Below, one piece after another: positions 10,301 through 18,688 of a stretch of 64,000 bases of DNA; the stretch's first letter is position 1; the number at the start of each line of letters is the position of its first letter. A program made the position numbers and the translations under genes. Under the pieces are notes generated by a model. The model had not been told where the DNA came from and did no database searches. It saw only the letters and a program-made list of their open reading frames with translations. The DNA is from Pedobacter zeaxanthinifaciens (lineage in GTDB: Bacteria; Bacteroidota; Bacteroidia; Sphingobacteriales; Sphingobacteriaceae), in assembly GCF_003313335.1 (NCBI RefSeq), contig NZ_QMHP01000009.1, forward strand, positions 124,001 through 188,000, read 5' to 3'.

Positions 10301-13120
10301 CCAGAGCGGCCAAGCTTTATGCATATTTACCCAGGTCGGGATATCAGATATTTTACCTTGGAGGAAGGGAACTATAAATTGATGTTTTTGTTAAAAGACA
10401 ATTCGTATTATTTGGTAGATGATTTGAAGGTAAAGAAAAACGGTATCAATTACTACGAGTGGAACGACTTGAAGCGCCTATCTGCTGATAGTAAAAGTTT
10501 AGAATTGGACCAATATATCAAATCTCTAAAACGAGAAAATAATAAGCTGTCGAGCAAAATTTTAGAGGCCTTCAATAACGAATATCAGGATTATTCTAGT
10601 TTTAAAAACCCAATTAGAGGTAGGGTTTTAGCTAAAAGCGATAAGACCCCAATTCCGGGCGCCACTGTTAAAATTGTAGGTTCTACTGTAGCAGCGTTTA
10701 CAGATGCAGAAGGATACTTTTATCTGGATGCGCCAAAGAACGGAAAGTTGCTAATCCAATCAATAGGTTTTGAATCGACAGAATTGACAATTAAAGCGGG
10801 TGATTTAGGAGAGATCTATCTAATGGAAAGCAGTAATAGGCTCGATGAAATAGTGGTTGCTGGTTATGGATCAATGTTAAAGCATTCACTTACCGGAAGT
10901 ATTAGTAAAGTAGAAATGGAACAAGTGTTAGCTGGAAGAGTGGCAGGTGTAAGTTTGGCCGGAGCGCAGCAGCAGCTCATACGGATTAGAGGAAACGCCA
11001 GTATCGACGCTAATGAAATGCCTTTGATAATTGTTGATGGTGTCCCTTATAGCGGAGATCTTGCTAGTTTAAATAAGGATGATTTAACAGATGTTGTTGT
11101 ATTAAAGGATGCTAGCGCAACAGCTATTTACGGCGCTAGAGCTGCTAATGGAGTAATTATCATTAAAAGTAAAAAAGGAAACAGCGCTTTGAACGAAAAG
11201 GGCGAATTGGTGGCACAGCAACAAACCATGCGAACCAATTTTTCTGACGAAGGTTTTTGGAAGCCTCAACTTAAAACTAATACTGAAGGTAACGCAGCTT
11301 TTTCGGTTAAATTTCCAGATGACATTACCAGTTGGAACGCCAGTGTACTAGCCATGAACGGTAAAAAGCAAAGCGGAAGTATTACGTTAAAGATAAAGTC
11401 ATTCAAAACATTAAGTGCTAATTTAACAACACCTCAGTTTGCGGTATGGGGAGATAGCCTCAACATTATAGGTAAGCTTTTGAATTACTCCCCAACAGAG
11501 GAAAAAATACAGCGTACTATGATGGTAGATGGCCTACAGCGCTTAAATAGCGAAGTGATTGTTAAAAATTCTCTGATTGATACCGTTCCAGTTAAAGTAA
11601 AGAGCAAAGACAGTTTGAGCTTTCAATATACCTTAAATCAAAGCAACGGCTATTTTGATGGCGAAATCAGGAAAATTCCAGTAATTGAAAAAGGAGTAAA
11701 AGAAACCAAAGGCTATTTTAATGCATTACTGGCCGATACTTCTTTAACTTATAATTTTGACCGTGGATTAGGTAAGGTGCATTTCCGTGCTGAAACTTCA
11801 CTTTTTCCAGTATTGATGGATGAAATTGAGCAACTACGCAATTACGAGTATCTATGCAACGAGCAAATGGCTTCCAAACTCAAGGCATTGTTGCTAGAAA
11901 AACAGTTGAAAGGCTATTTGAAGCAAACGTTTAGTAGAGAAAAGGAAATCCGAAACTTAATTAAGAAGTTAGAAGATACAAAGAAAAATCAGCAAACATG
12001 GGGATGGTGGAAAGATAGTCCGGAAGAAATTTGGATAAGTTTACATGTGGTGGAGGCTTTGCTAATGGCAGAGCAGGAGGGTTTTAAAGTAGCACTGAAT
12101 AAGACTTGGCTTCAAGATTATCTGCGCAAGCAAATGGTAGAAAAACAAGACTACAGCAGACTGAAAGTGGTTGAATTGATTTACTTACTAAACAGTAAAA
12201 CTGAAATAAAAGACTGGCTTAAATTGATAGAGGACAATAAAAATGCAAAGCCAGCACTTTACGATAGGTTGAAATTGATGCAGCTAAAGCAACTTGCTGG
12301 ACTGAAAATTAATACAGACAGTTTGTTGGAAATCAAAAAGCAAACCATGTTTGGCAATATTTATTGGGGGCAAAATAACGGTTTCTGGGATAGCCATATT
12401 CAAAACACTTTGCTGGCCTATCAAATTTTAAAAACATCTGGCAAGCATGAATTGGAACTTCGAAAAATCATCAACTATTTTTTGGAGCAACGTAAAGATG
12501 GAAAATGGCGCAATACCTATGAATCATCACTGATTTTACAAACCGTGCTACCACATTTGTTGAAAAACTCCACTGCGGCCAAACCAACACAACTTACCGT
12601 AAATGGCAACGAGGTGAAATCGTTTCCATATCAGCTTGAAACAAATGATACCAAGTTTAGTGTAAATAAAACTGGAGAAATGCCGGTGTATTTAACAGCG
12701 TATCAGCAATTTCAAAACAGCAATCCTCAAAAAGTAGACAAGGATTTTAAAGTAACTACAAGTTTGTGGCAAAACGGTATTTCAACTAATGTTTTAAAAG
12801 CCGGAACAGCAACTAAGTTGAAAGTTAATGTAGAGGTAAAAGCTGACGCCGATTATGTGATGATTGAAGTGCCAATCCCGGCTGGCTGCTCTTATCAATC
12901 AAAAGAAACGGCTTATTGGGGAGTTGAAACACACCGCGAATATTTCAAGGAGAAAACCGCTATTTTTTGCACTAAATTGAAACAGGGCAAGTACGAATTT
13001 GAAATCAACTTAATGCCTCGCTATAGCGGTAGTTACAATTTAAATCCGGCAAAAGCAGAGATGATGTACTTTCCAGTCTTTTTTGGCAGAGAAGCAATTA
13101 AAATGGTTAACATAAAATGA
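7358..13120 (+). CDS. Alpha-2-macroglobulin-family protein with inserted regulatory and TonB-plug module
   Basis: A very large (1920-residue) secreted protein. Residues 1-21 are a type I signal peptide (FFAFLLSFLSLSSTAQ) with no lipobox. Residues ~200-950 carry macroglobulin-like beta domains (SKPKYKPLDTLKFKAFM is a typical MG2 start). Residues ~1084-1160 are a carboxypeptidase-regulatory-like domain (IRGRVLAKSDKTPIPGATV), followed by a SusC-type plug (~1160-1275) with DEIVVAGYGSMLKHSLTGSI, IIVDGVPYSG and ATAIYGARAANGVIIIKSKKG. There is no beta-barrel after it. The alpha-2-macroglobulin core then resumes (FSDEGFWKPQLKTNTEG, ~1290) and ends in a helical thioester-type domain with C1500-N-E-Q1503, a variant of the CGEQ thioester motif. 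It may be a periplasmic or surface protease trap; what the plug does is unknown. It appears monocistronic. Confidence 0.85.
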   Translation: MKIHLIFFAFLLSFLSLSSTAQRSLSTSKTSGKYTYVYQLTDREMIEIAKQGKSVINDSYLHHLVDSFQISKKYHDDLPFGNYLYATPIKNRWEFSLQDNKNVEIAFVNDKKHFQLYVKDLKGNLISNASVFSAKGSQLKYNRKTYLYEGNFDRKNDFLCVKYNGVSNFFSTEVDEVYNYKRNWSFGRKLLYGWPIFYTWMPFKNLYRKITQPSQNTSKGYMVFSKPKYKPLDTLKFKAFMVDKNGREIKSPDLEAALFYRGKKVKSLGMVKPYRNGAYTHSFVLADSLDLDLDDKYQVRLLQPGKNPNDQKYLIQGQFEYEEYELKSINFNIRANQTEYYRQDSVIVFMKATDENELTVPDGRVQLSVVTSNVARYNEHKLFVPDTLWKKELVLEPTGETKLTLPKQIFPKANLDVTVHANFLNSNNENHSNNLRLKHLDEEADQIKVLWKADSLHFTLAKDGGLANFPIALKWYTANDELIDSAIINTGKVKADYRADYYEIESAGNTQMYYFSDSNPQLSITALHTKNLANVKVVNEHYLPFWYTLFSGNKVIAKGYATSLDTSFKHHPSKAVHASISYFWDGKENTSQGSFFYNPNELNVKLVAPEAVYPGQKVNMVINVTDNDNLPVPNVDLTAYAQTAKFGAIKQPFLPKFTKTYYGRKLKEMIEADELSATGSFKLSWLKWSKSLGLDTIEYYKFTNHDSLYIITENAAKGVTQFVPFVVDNGEIDPVNVIYVDEIPVFFSKVNQLSSYAFEITPGTHKITLRTASRKAIVKELIFVNGKRTIFSIASNLANKKAEVTLERTELSDAEAANLDRYMIKVANSSNPYDKTLIKTDDNMVLVNPPNSFTGELLLGPFKENLLTYQTEDFSHHFIRESGYTYTFLHGLIKQKSFKSDYAFNKLLSSAPALGNTSYLQQLLRKLEIDSIWNDYLDLRSYTTTLFQNEPVSGGDIGKLVIKLSDSLIKQPYLKNLVIYQPERPSFMHIYPGRDIRYFTLEEGNYKLMFLLKDNSYYLVDDLKVKKNGINYYEWNDLKRLSADSKSLELDQYIKSLKRENNKLSSKILEAFNNEYQDYSSFKNPIRGRVLAKSDKTPIPGATVKIVGSTVAAFTDAEGYFYLDAPKNGKLLIQSIGFESTELTIKAGDLGEIYLMESSNRLDEIVVAGYGSMLKHSLTGSISKVEMEQVLAGRVAGVSLAGAQQQLIRIRGNASIDANEMPLIIVDGVPYSGDLASLNKDDLTDVVVLKDASATAIYGARAANGVIIIKSKKGNSALNEKGELVAQQQTMRTNFSDEGFWKPQLKTNTEGNAAFSVKFPDDITSWNASVLAMNGKKQSGSITLKIKSFKTLSANLTTPQFAVWGDSLNIIGKLLNYSPTEEKIQRTMMVDGLQRLNSEVIVKNSLIDTVPVKVKSKDSLSFQYTLNQSNGYFDGEIRKIPVIEKGVKETKGYFNALLADTSLTYNFDRGLGKVHFRAETSLFPVLMDEIEQLRNYEYLCNEQMASKLKALLLEKQLKGYLKQTFSREKEIRNLIKKLEDTKKNQQTWGWWKDSPEEIWISLHVVEALLMAEQEGFKVALNKTWLQDYLRKQMVEKQDYSRLKVVELIYLLNSKTEIKDWLKLIEDNKNAKPALYDRLKLMQLKQLAGLKINTDSLLEIKKQTMFGNIYWGQNNGFWDSHIQNTLLAYQILKTSGKHELELRKIINYFLEQRKDGKWRNTYESSLILQTVLPHLLKNSTAAKPTQLTVNGNEVKSFPYQLETNDTKFSVNKTGEMPVYLTAYQQFQNSNPQKVDKDFKVTTSLWQNGISTNVLKAGTATKLKVNVEVKADADYVMIEVPIPAGCSYQSKETAYWGVETHREYFKEKTAIFCTKLKQGKYEFEINLMPRYSGSYNLNPAKAEMMYFPVFFGREAIKMVNIK

Positions 13121-13217
13121 TGAGCTTTCTGTTTCGATAACATTGATTCAAATTCATAAAATTCACACAAAATACATAGCCAAGATGATTGTATTTTAAA
13201 ACTAAATTATTGCCCTA

Positions 13218-13248
13218 CGTTATCGGGAACGATTGCGCAAATATTTGC
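13218..13248. promoter_or_regulatory. Candidate operator: CGTT-N6-AACG and 12-bp palindrome
   Basis: Upstream of the uronate genes, CGTTATCGGGAACG (13218-13231) is an imperfect dyad and GCAAATATTTGC (13237-13248) is a perfect 12-bp palindrome. The site is 117 nt before the uxaB start, a plausible place for a LacI- or GntR-type regulator. No regulator gene lies in the window next to the operon. Confidence 0.4.
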
Positions 13249-13262
13249 ATCAAAATAGGGGT

Positions 13263-13310
13263 TTTACTAGCATAAATTATGTAGAATTGTTTCGACCAAA
13301 TGCTAGTAAA
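13263..13310. promoter_or_regulatory. 11-bp inverted repeat upstream of uxaB
   Basis: TTTACTAGCAT (13263-13273) and its exact complement ATGCTAGTAAA (13300-13310) are separated by 26 nt. This could be a paired operator or the base of an mRNA stem about 55 nt before uxaB. I find no convincing TAnnTTTG box in this 244-nt gap (nearest: TAACTTGA at 13341-13348). Confidence 0.5.
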
Positions 13311-13364
13311 GGTGCTTTTTTCTCTTTATTAGCTTAACATTAACTTGAATAGCAGCATAAAGAG

Positions 13365-14879
13365 ATGATTTTATCAAAGGATAATTTGAAATTCATTACC
13401 ACCGAAAATGTGGTTGTTCCCAATTCGGAGATCTTCCTATTGCCAGAGAAGGTTTTGCAATTTGGAACTGGCGTTTTATTACGTGGATTGCCAGATTATT
13501 TCATCGATAAAGCTAACCGTCAAGGTGTTTTTAATGGTCGCGTGGTGGTGGTCAAATCAACAGGCGCCAATACTGCAGAGTTTGATCAACAAGATTCGCT
13601 GTACACCCTTTGCGTACGTGGGATAGAGAACGGTGTTGCTGTAAATGAAAACATCATTTCTTCTGCCATCAGTAGGGTAGTTGCTGCCGAAAAAGACTGG
13701 CAGTCGATTTTAGATATCGCTGCTTCTAACGATTTGCAAGTGGTGGTTTCCAATACTACAGAAGTTGGAATTCAGTATGTAGAAGAGCCTATTCAAGCTC
13801 ATCCGCCAGTATCTTTCCCAGGTAAATTATTAGCGGTTTTATACCAACGTTATCAAGCTTTTAACGGCGATGCGAGTAAAGGCTTAGTGATTATTGCTAC
13901 TGAATTAATTCCAGATAATGGTACTAAGTTAGCACAGATTGTTTCGAAGCTTGCTCAGCATAATCAACTTGATGCAGGATTTATTTCATGGTTAGAAGAA
14001 GCAAATACTTTTTGCAACTCTTTAGTAGATAGAATTGTACCCGGTAAACCTGATGAGGCTACTGTAAATGCCCTGAAGCATGAGTTGGGTTATCAAGATA
14101 CTTTATTATCAATGACTGAGCCTTACCGACTTTGGGCCATTGAAGGAGGTAAAAAAGTTGCTGATGTGCTTTCCTTTGCAAAGGTGGATGAGGGTGTAGT
14201 AATTGCTGAAGATATTGAAATTTACAGGGAGTTAAAGGTGCGTTTATTGAATGGTACGCATACCCTAAGTTCAGGAATTGCATTTTTATTAGGTATCGAT
14301 ACGGTTAAAAATGCCATGAGCAATGAGCTAATGAGCAGCTACATCGAAACCTTAATGGCTACAGAAATTGGCCCTGCTATTCCGTATGAAGTGAATAAAG
14401 AACAAACCGATGCTTTTGCAAATACAGTAAAAGACCGATTTGCAAATCCAACTATTGAGCATTTTTGGACAAGTATTGCTTTTCAGTACACCATGAAAAT
14501 GAAAATCAGGATTGTTCCTTTGCTAACTAATTATTATAAAATATTTAACCAAGTCCCAGCGCATATCGCTTTAGGCTTTGCCGCTTACTTGGCCTTTTCT
14601 CGTCCACAGAGAAAAGAAAACGATCTATATTTTGGTTTGGATAACGGTGCGAGTTATCGGTTAAACGATGACTCTGCACCTTATTTATTTGAAAAATATA
14701 GTGCATTTAAAGACGATTTTGTTGAAGAAGTATTAGCCGATAAAAACATTTGGGGCGTAGATTTGACGCAATTGACTGGCTTTATTGCCGAAGTGAAAGG
14801 CCTATATTTGGACTTAGTTTCCCAGGGCATCACGCCAGTTTTGTCAAACATGATGTCGGCGCAGCTTAAAACCATATAA
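13365..14879 (+). CDS. uxaB: Tagaturonate reductase (altronate oxidoreductase)
   Basis: NADH-dependent reduction of D-tagaturonate to D-altronate, second step of galacturonate catabolism. The 504-residue protein belongs to the long-chain mannitol dehydrogenase family. The N-terminal Rossmann segment has VLQFGTGVLLRGLPDYFID; the C-terminal domain has the catalytic-region motif ELKVRLLNGTHTLSS. The overall length and the UxaB-like TELIPDNGTKL segment favour tagaturonate over mannonate reductase. It is the first gene of the uronate run, and its stop codon is immediately followed by the uxaA ATG with no gap, so the two are surely co-transcribed. Confidence 0.9.
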   Translation: MILSKDNLKFITTENVVVPNSEIFLLPEKVLQFGTGVLLRGLPDYFIDKANRQGVFNGRVVVVKSTGANTAEFDQQDSLYTLCVRGIENGVAVNENIISSAISRVVAAEKDWQSILDIAASNDLQVVVSNTTEVGIQYVEEPIQAHPPVSFPGKLLAVLYQRYQAFNGDASKGLVIIATELIPDNGTKLAQIVSKLAQHNQLDAGFISWLEEANTFCNSLVDRIVPGKPDEATVNALKHELGYQDTLLSMTEPYRLWAIEGGKKVADVLSFAKVDEGVVIAEDIEIYRELKVRLLNGTHTLSSGIAFLLGIDTVKNAMSNELMSSYIETLMATEIGPAIPYEVNKEQTDAFANTVKDRFANPTIEHFWTSIAFQYTMKMKIRIVPLLTNYYKIFNQVPAHIALGFAAYLAFSRPQRKENDLYFGLDNGASYRLNDDSAPYLFEKYSAFKDDFVEEVLADKNIWGVDLTQLTGFIAEVKGLYLDLVSQGITPVLSNMMSAQLKTI

Positions 14880-16523
14880 ATGAACCAACAAGTTTTAAAA
14901 GTACATCCAAAAGATAATGTTTTAGTTGCCTTAACTAATCTTAAAGCAGGTCAACTGGTAGGTTTTCAAGGGGTAAACTACCAATTGGTTGACGACGTAG
15001 ATGCAAAGCACAAGTTTTACACACAAGACATGCAAGCTGGCGACGAGGTATACATGTACGGTACCTTGGTGGGTAAAATTCAGTTTCCAGTAAAGCTAGG
15101 CACTAGAATGACCACCGAAAACTTGAAGCATGCTGCTGCACCTTACGAATATCGACCATATCAATACCAATGGCATGCGCCAGATGTTTCTAAGTTTGAG
15201 GGTAGAACCTTTAATGGTTATCACCGTAGCGATGGCAAAGTAGGAACGGCCAATTATTGGTTGTTTATCCCCACTGTTTTTTGTGAAAATAGAAATCTTG
15301 ATGTAATTAAGGAAGCCTTGCACAATGAGCTAGGTTATGCAGTTACAGCTAAATATAAAGATTATACCAGGCATTTAGTAGAAGCCTATAAAAACGGCAC
15401 CGACCTTACAGCTTTAGAAGCTCCCTTGTCTTTTGGGCAGGGAACTGGTGAACGTTTGTTTAAAAATATCGATGGTATCAAGTTCTTAAACCATCAAGGT
15501 GGCTGTGGCGGTATCAGGCAGGATGCGGCAGTTTTGAGCAAGTTATTGGCAGCATATGCAGATCATCCAAACGTAGCTGGAGTTACAGTGTTGAGTTTGG
15601 GCTGTCAAAACTTGCAAGTACATGATTTTACTGCCGATTTAAAAGAACGCAATCCTAATTTTGATAAACCGCTATTTATTTTCGAGCAACAGCAATCGCA
15701 AAGCGAAGAAAATATGATTGCCTTAGCCATCAAAAAAACCTTCGAGGGTTTAGTGGAAGCTAATAAACTTGAAAGAGCTCCAGCGCCCTTAAGCAAGCTG
15801 AATTTGGGTGTGAAATGTGGTGGTAGCGACGGATTTAGTGGTATCTCGGCTAATCCAGCGGTTGGTTACTGCTCTGATTTATTGGTGGCCTTGGGTGGTA
15901 CGGTATTACTTGCTGAATTTCCAGAGCTTTGTGGTGCCGAGCAAAACATGATCGACAGGACAATTGAAGAGCAATCAGCCCGTAAATTCATGCGTTTAAT
16001 GGGAGCTTACAGTCAGGCTGCTGAAAATGCTGGTTCTGGATTTCACATGAATCCATCTCCGGGAAACATCAAAGACGGATTGATTACTGATGCCATCAAA
16101 AGTAATGGTGCTGCCAAAAAAGGGGGTACATCGCCAATTGTAGATGTGTTGGATTATACTGAACCTTCGGTAAAACCTGGGTTAAATTTAGTTTGTACAC
16201 CGGGTAACGATGTAGAAGCAACTACAGGTAAAGCTGCAAGTGGCGCTACTTTAATTTTATTCACTACCGGATTGGGCACACCAACTGGAAATCCTGTTTG
16301 TCCGGTAATTAAAGTGGCTACCAACAACGCACTTACCAAACGTATGGGCGATATCATTGATATCAATACCGGTCCTGTGATTGAGGGAGAAAAAACCATT
16401 GAGGAAATGGGAGAGGATATTTTGGAATACTGTATCAAAGCGGCTAGCGGCGAAGTAATTCCAAAAGCAGTGCTGTTAAATCAGGATGATTTTATTCCTT
16501 GGAAACGAGGGGTATCTTTATAG
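14880..16523 (+). CDS. uxaA: Altronate dehydratase
   Basis: Dehydrates D-altronate to 2-keto-3-deoxygluconate. The 547-residue protein has an N-terminal SAF domain (about 1-95; VHPKDNVLVALTNLKAG) and a long C-terminal catalytic domain. Family signatures: GYHRSDGKVGTANYWLFIPT, HQGGCGGIRQDA, VTVLSLGCQNLQ, GVKCGGSDGFSGISANPAVG and FTTGLGTPTGNPVCPVIKVA, with conserved cysteines suited to metal binding. It starts on the base after the uxaB stop. Length and motifs are those of a complete single-chain UxaA. Confidence 0.95.
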   Translation: MNQQVLKVHPKDNVLVALTNLKAGQLVGFQGVNYQLVDDVDAKHKFYTQDMQAGDEVYMYGTLVGKIQFPVKLGTRMTTENLKHAAAPYEYRPYQYQWHAPDVSKFEGRTFNGYHRSDGKVGTANYWLFIPTVFCENRNLDVIKEALHNELGYAVTAKYKDYTRHLVEAYKNGTDLTALEAPLSFGQGTGERLFKNIDGIKFLNHQGGCGGIRQDAAVLSKLLAAYADHPNVAGVTVLSLGCQNLQVHDFTADLKERNPNFDKPLFIFEQQQSQSEENMIALAIKKTFEGLVEANKLERAPAPLSKLNLGVKCGGSDGFSGISANPAVGYCSDLLVALGGTVLLAEFPELCGAEQNMIDRTIEEQSARKFMRLMGAYSQAAENAGSGFHMNPSPGNIKDGLITDAIKSNGAAKKGGTSPIVDVLDYTEPSVKPGLNLVCTPGNDVEATTGKAASGATLILFTTGLGTPTGNPVCPVIKVATNNALTKRMGDIIDINTGPVIEGEKTIEEMGEDILEYCIKAASGEVIPKAVLLNQDDFIPWKRGVSL

Positions 16524-16579
16524 CCAAACCTTGGCTTTTGAGGAATAAACCACCTCAAATAGCTAACAAAATATAGAAA

Positions 16580-17410
16580 ATGAAACAAATACAAGCAGTA
16601 CACTCAGAAGATTTCAAGAGTTACGATACCGAAAAAATCCGTGAAAGGTTTTTGTTGGACGACTTGAAAGCGACAGACAAAGCAAATTTTGTCTACTCAC
16701 ACTACGATAGGATGATTACTGGATTAATCACCCCGGTAAACAGCGTAGTGGATTTAGGTAATTACGATATTTTACGTGCCGAGTACTTTTTGGAAAGAAG
16801 AGAACTTGGCGTAATCAACGTAGGTGGCGCAGGAACCATTATTGCCGACGGCACTAGCTACGATTTAAATAAGAAAGACTGCCTGTATTTAGGTAAAGGT
16901 GTTAAGGATGTGAAATTTAGCAGTAAAGATAGCGGTAACCCTGCTGTTTTTTATGCGTTATCTGCCCCTGCACACCAAAGCTATCCAACTACATTTGCTA
17001 GCCATAAAGATGTTTTTTCGGCTGATTTAGGTGCTTTGGAAACTGCAAATCAGCGTACCATTTCTCGTTATATCCACAAAGATGGTATTCAAAGCTGTCA
17101 GTTGGTAATGGGACTAACTTCGCTAGCCACAGGTTCTATTTGGAATACGATCCCTCCTCATACACACGATAGGAGGATGGAAGTTTATTTCTATTTCGAC
17201 GTGGAGGAAGATCAAAGAGTAATTCATTTTATGGGGCAGCCACAACAAACGCGTCACATTGTAATGGCCAACCACGAAGCGGTTTTATCGCCTTCATGGA
17301 GTATTCACTCTGGAGCTGGAACCAAAAATTACAGCTTCATTTGGGGTATGGCTGGCGAAAATTTGGACTATGCTGATATGGATACATTTTCAGTAGCAGA
17401 ATTGAGATAA
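16580..17410 (+). CDS. kduI: 5-keto-4-deoxyuronate isomerase
   Basis: Cupin-fold isomerase that converts 5-keto-4-deoxyuronate (from pectin or other uronan lyase products) to 2,5-diketo-3-deoxygluconate. KduI has also been reported to help isomerise hexuronates. The 276 residues match the family length. Zinc-site residues are in TIPPHTHDRRMEVYFYFD (two His and a Glu), with a further His near HSGAGTKNYSFIWGM. MITGLITPVNSVVDLG is a strong family signature. It sits 56 nt behind uxaA. No polysaccharide lyase is in the window, so the substrate must come from another locus or from isomerisation of free uronates. Confidence 0.95.
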   Translation: MKQIQAVHSEDFKSYDTEKIRERFLLDDLKATDKANFVYSHYDRMITGLITPVNSVVDLGNYDILRAEYFLERRELGVINVGGAGTIIADGTSYDLNKKDCLYLGKGVKDVKFSSKDSGNPAVFYALSAPAHQSYPTTFASHKDVFSADLGALETANQRTISRYIHKDGIQSCQLVMGLTSLATGSIWNTIPPHTHDRRMEVYFYFDVEEDQRVIHFMGQPQQTRHIVMANHEAVLSPSWSIHSGAGTKNYSFIWGMAGENLDYADMDTFSVAELR

Positions 17411-17427
17411 TATTTGCCTTCCTAGTG

Positions 17428-17481
17428 CGTCATTGCGAGGGACAGCCTGTTCCTATTTTCCGGGAAAGCAGTCGTAATGCG
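17428..17481. repeat. CGTCATTGCGAGG-type dispersed repeat
   Basis: CGTCATTGCGAGG (17428-17440) and GCAGTCGTAATGCG (17468-17481) bracket this element. It resembles the short CGTCATTGCGAGG...GAAGCAATC intergenic repeat that I recall from many environmental bacterial genomes. It lies directly after kduI and starts a repeat-rich gap of 323 nt. Confidence 0.55.
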
Positions 17482-17488
17482 GTTAGGA

Positions 17489-17710
17489 TAATAGTTAATT
17501 AACCACCAAGACACAAAGAAAGACTTACGAAGTTTCAAAAACTTCGTAAGTCTAAGTGGTTTAAAGCCATAACATAACCTTTGTGCTAAAATGAACAATA
17601 TAATAGTTAATCACCATAAGGATATAAAGAACAAAGTAATTACAAGACTTACGAAGTTTCAAAAACTTCGTAAGTCTAACTCGGTTTAAAGCCATAATAT
17701 AATCTTTGTG
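17489..17710. repeat. Diverged direct duplication, each copy with a 33-nt hairpin
   Basis: Two related copies (about 17489-17585 and 17601-17710) each start TAATAGTTAA, contain the identical hairpin AGACTTACGAAGTTT/AAACTTCGTAAGTCT (17521-17553 and 17645-17677), continue GGTTTAAAGCCATAA and end in CTTTGTG. The whole is flanked by ACCACCAAGACACAAAG (17502-17518) and its near complement CTTTGTGTACTTGGTG (17704-17719). It sits between kduI and the SDR gene and could process or attenuate the operon mRNA. Confidence 0.8.
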
Positions 17711-17733
17711 TACTTGGTGCCTTTGTGGTAAAA

Positions 17734-18561
17734 ATGGATAATACATTGGAACAATCATTTTCATTAAAAGATAAAGTTATCGTTGTAACAGGCGGTACAG
17801 GAATTTTAGGCAAAGCATTTATTGATGCTATTGTAGAAGCAGGCGGTGCGGTAGGAATTTTAGGTAGAAATGAGAAAGTAGCTAACGAACGTGCCGACGA
17901 AATCAATAAAAACGGTGGTAAAGCAATTGCATTAATTGCAGACGCCATGAACGAAGAGCAATTAGTTGCTGCTCGCGAAAAAATTATAGCCGAATTTGGT
18001 AAAGTAGATGGCTTAGTGAATGCCGCAGGTGGTAATATGCCTGATGGGGTTTTGCAGCCAGAAGACAACATTTTTGAGATGAAAATGGACGGCATGAAGA
18101 CAGTGTTAGACCTGAATTTGTGGGGTACATTAATTCCTACTCAAGTGTTTGGTAAAGCCATTGCCGATACTGGAAAAGGAAGTATTGTCAACATCTCTTC
18201 AATGAATTCAAAAAGGGCAATTACCAAAGTGCTTGGTTACAACATGGGTAAAGCCGCGGTTGATTGCTATACACAATGGTTTGCCGTTGAGCTGGCCAAT
18301 CGTTACGGTGATAAAATCAGGATGAATGCACTTGCCCCAGGATTCTTTTTAACTGAACAGAATAGAAATTTATTAACCACAGCTGATGGCGGCTATACAC
18401 CTAGAGGTGGAGCCGTGATCAATCAAACGCCTTTTAAACGTTTTGGTAACCCAGATGAATTGAAAGGTGCTTTAGTTTGGTTATTAAGTGATGCATCAAA
18501 GTTTGTAACTGGTGCAATGATTTGCGTAGATGGTGGCTTCTCTGTTTTTGGAGGAGTGTAG
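17734..18561 (+). CDS. SDR dehydrogenase of the uronate operon (KduD or mannonate/fructuronate reductase type)
   Basis: A 275-residue classical short-chain dehydrogenase: nucleotide motif VTGGTGILGKA near residue 18, NAAGG, catalytic Ser in IVNISSMNS and YNMGK as YxxxK. Position after kduI suggests 2-dehydro-3-deoxygluconate 5-dehydrogenase (KduD). However, NAAGGNMPDGV and the LNLWGTLIPTQVF region resemble the SDR-type D-mannonate oxidoreductases of the YjmF group, which would reduce the fructuronate made by UxaC from glucuronate. I cannot choose between them. The start is placed at ATG 17734; an in-frame GTG at 17725 lies within the flanking repeat and is less likely. Confidence 0.8.
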   Translation: MDNTLEQSFSLKDKVIVVTGGTGILGKAFIDAIVEAGGAVGILGRNEKVANERADEINKNGGKAIALIADAMNEEQLVAAREKIIAEFGKVDGLVNAAGGNMPDGVLQPEDNIFEMKMDGMKTVLDLNLWGTLIPTQVFGKAIADTGKGSIVNISSMNSKRAITKVLGYNMGKAAVDCYTQWFAVELANRYGDKIRMNALAPGFFLTEQNRNLLTTADGGYTPRGGAVINQTPFKRFGNPDELKGALVWLLSDASKFVTGAMICVDGGFSVFGGV

Positions 18562-18688
18562 ATGGTTGTTTTGTTGATTAGTTCTTGGTTTTTTAGTTAG
18601 CACTATCATGCCAGTAACAATCGAAGTTCAATTATCTAAAGTATTTCTATAAAATTTTATTAATTGGTTTAGGTTTGATTTGCTTGTC

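Noticed and set aside
17676..18095. 139-residue minus-strand frame
   Set aside because: Shadow of the SDR dehydrogenase gene, whose motifs are complete on the plus strand.
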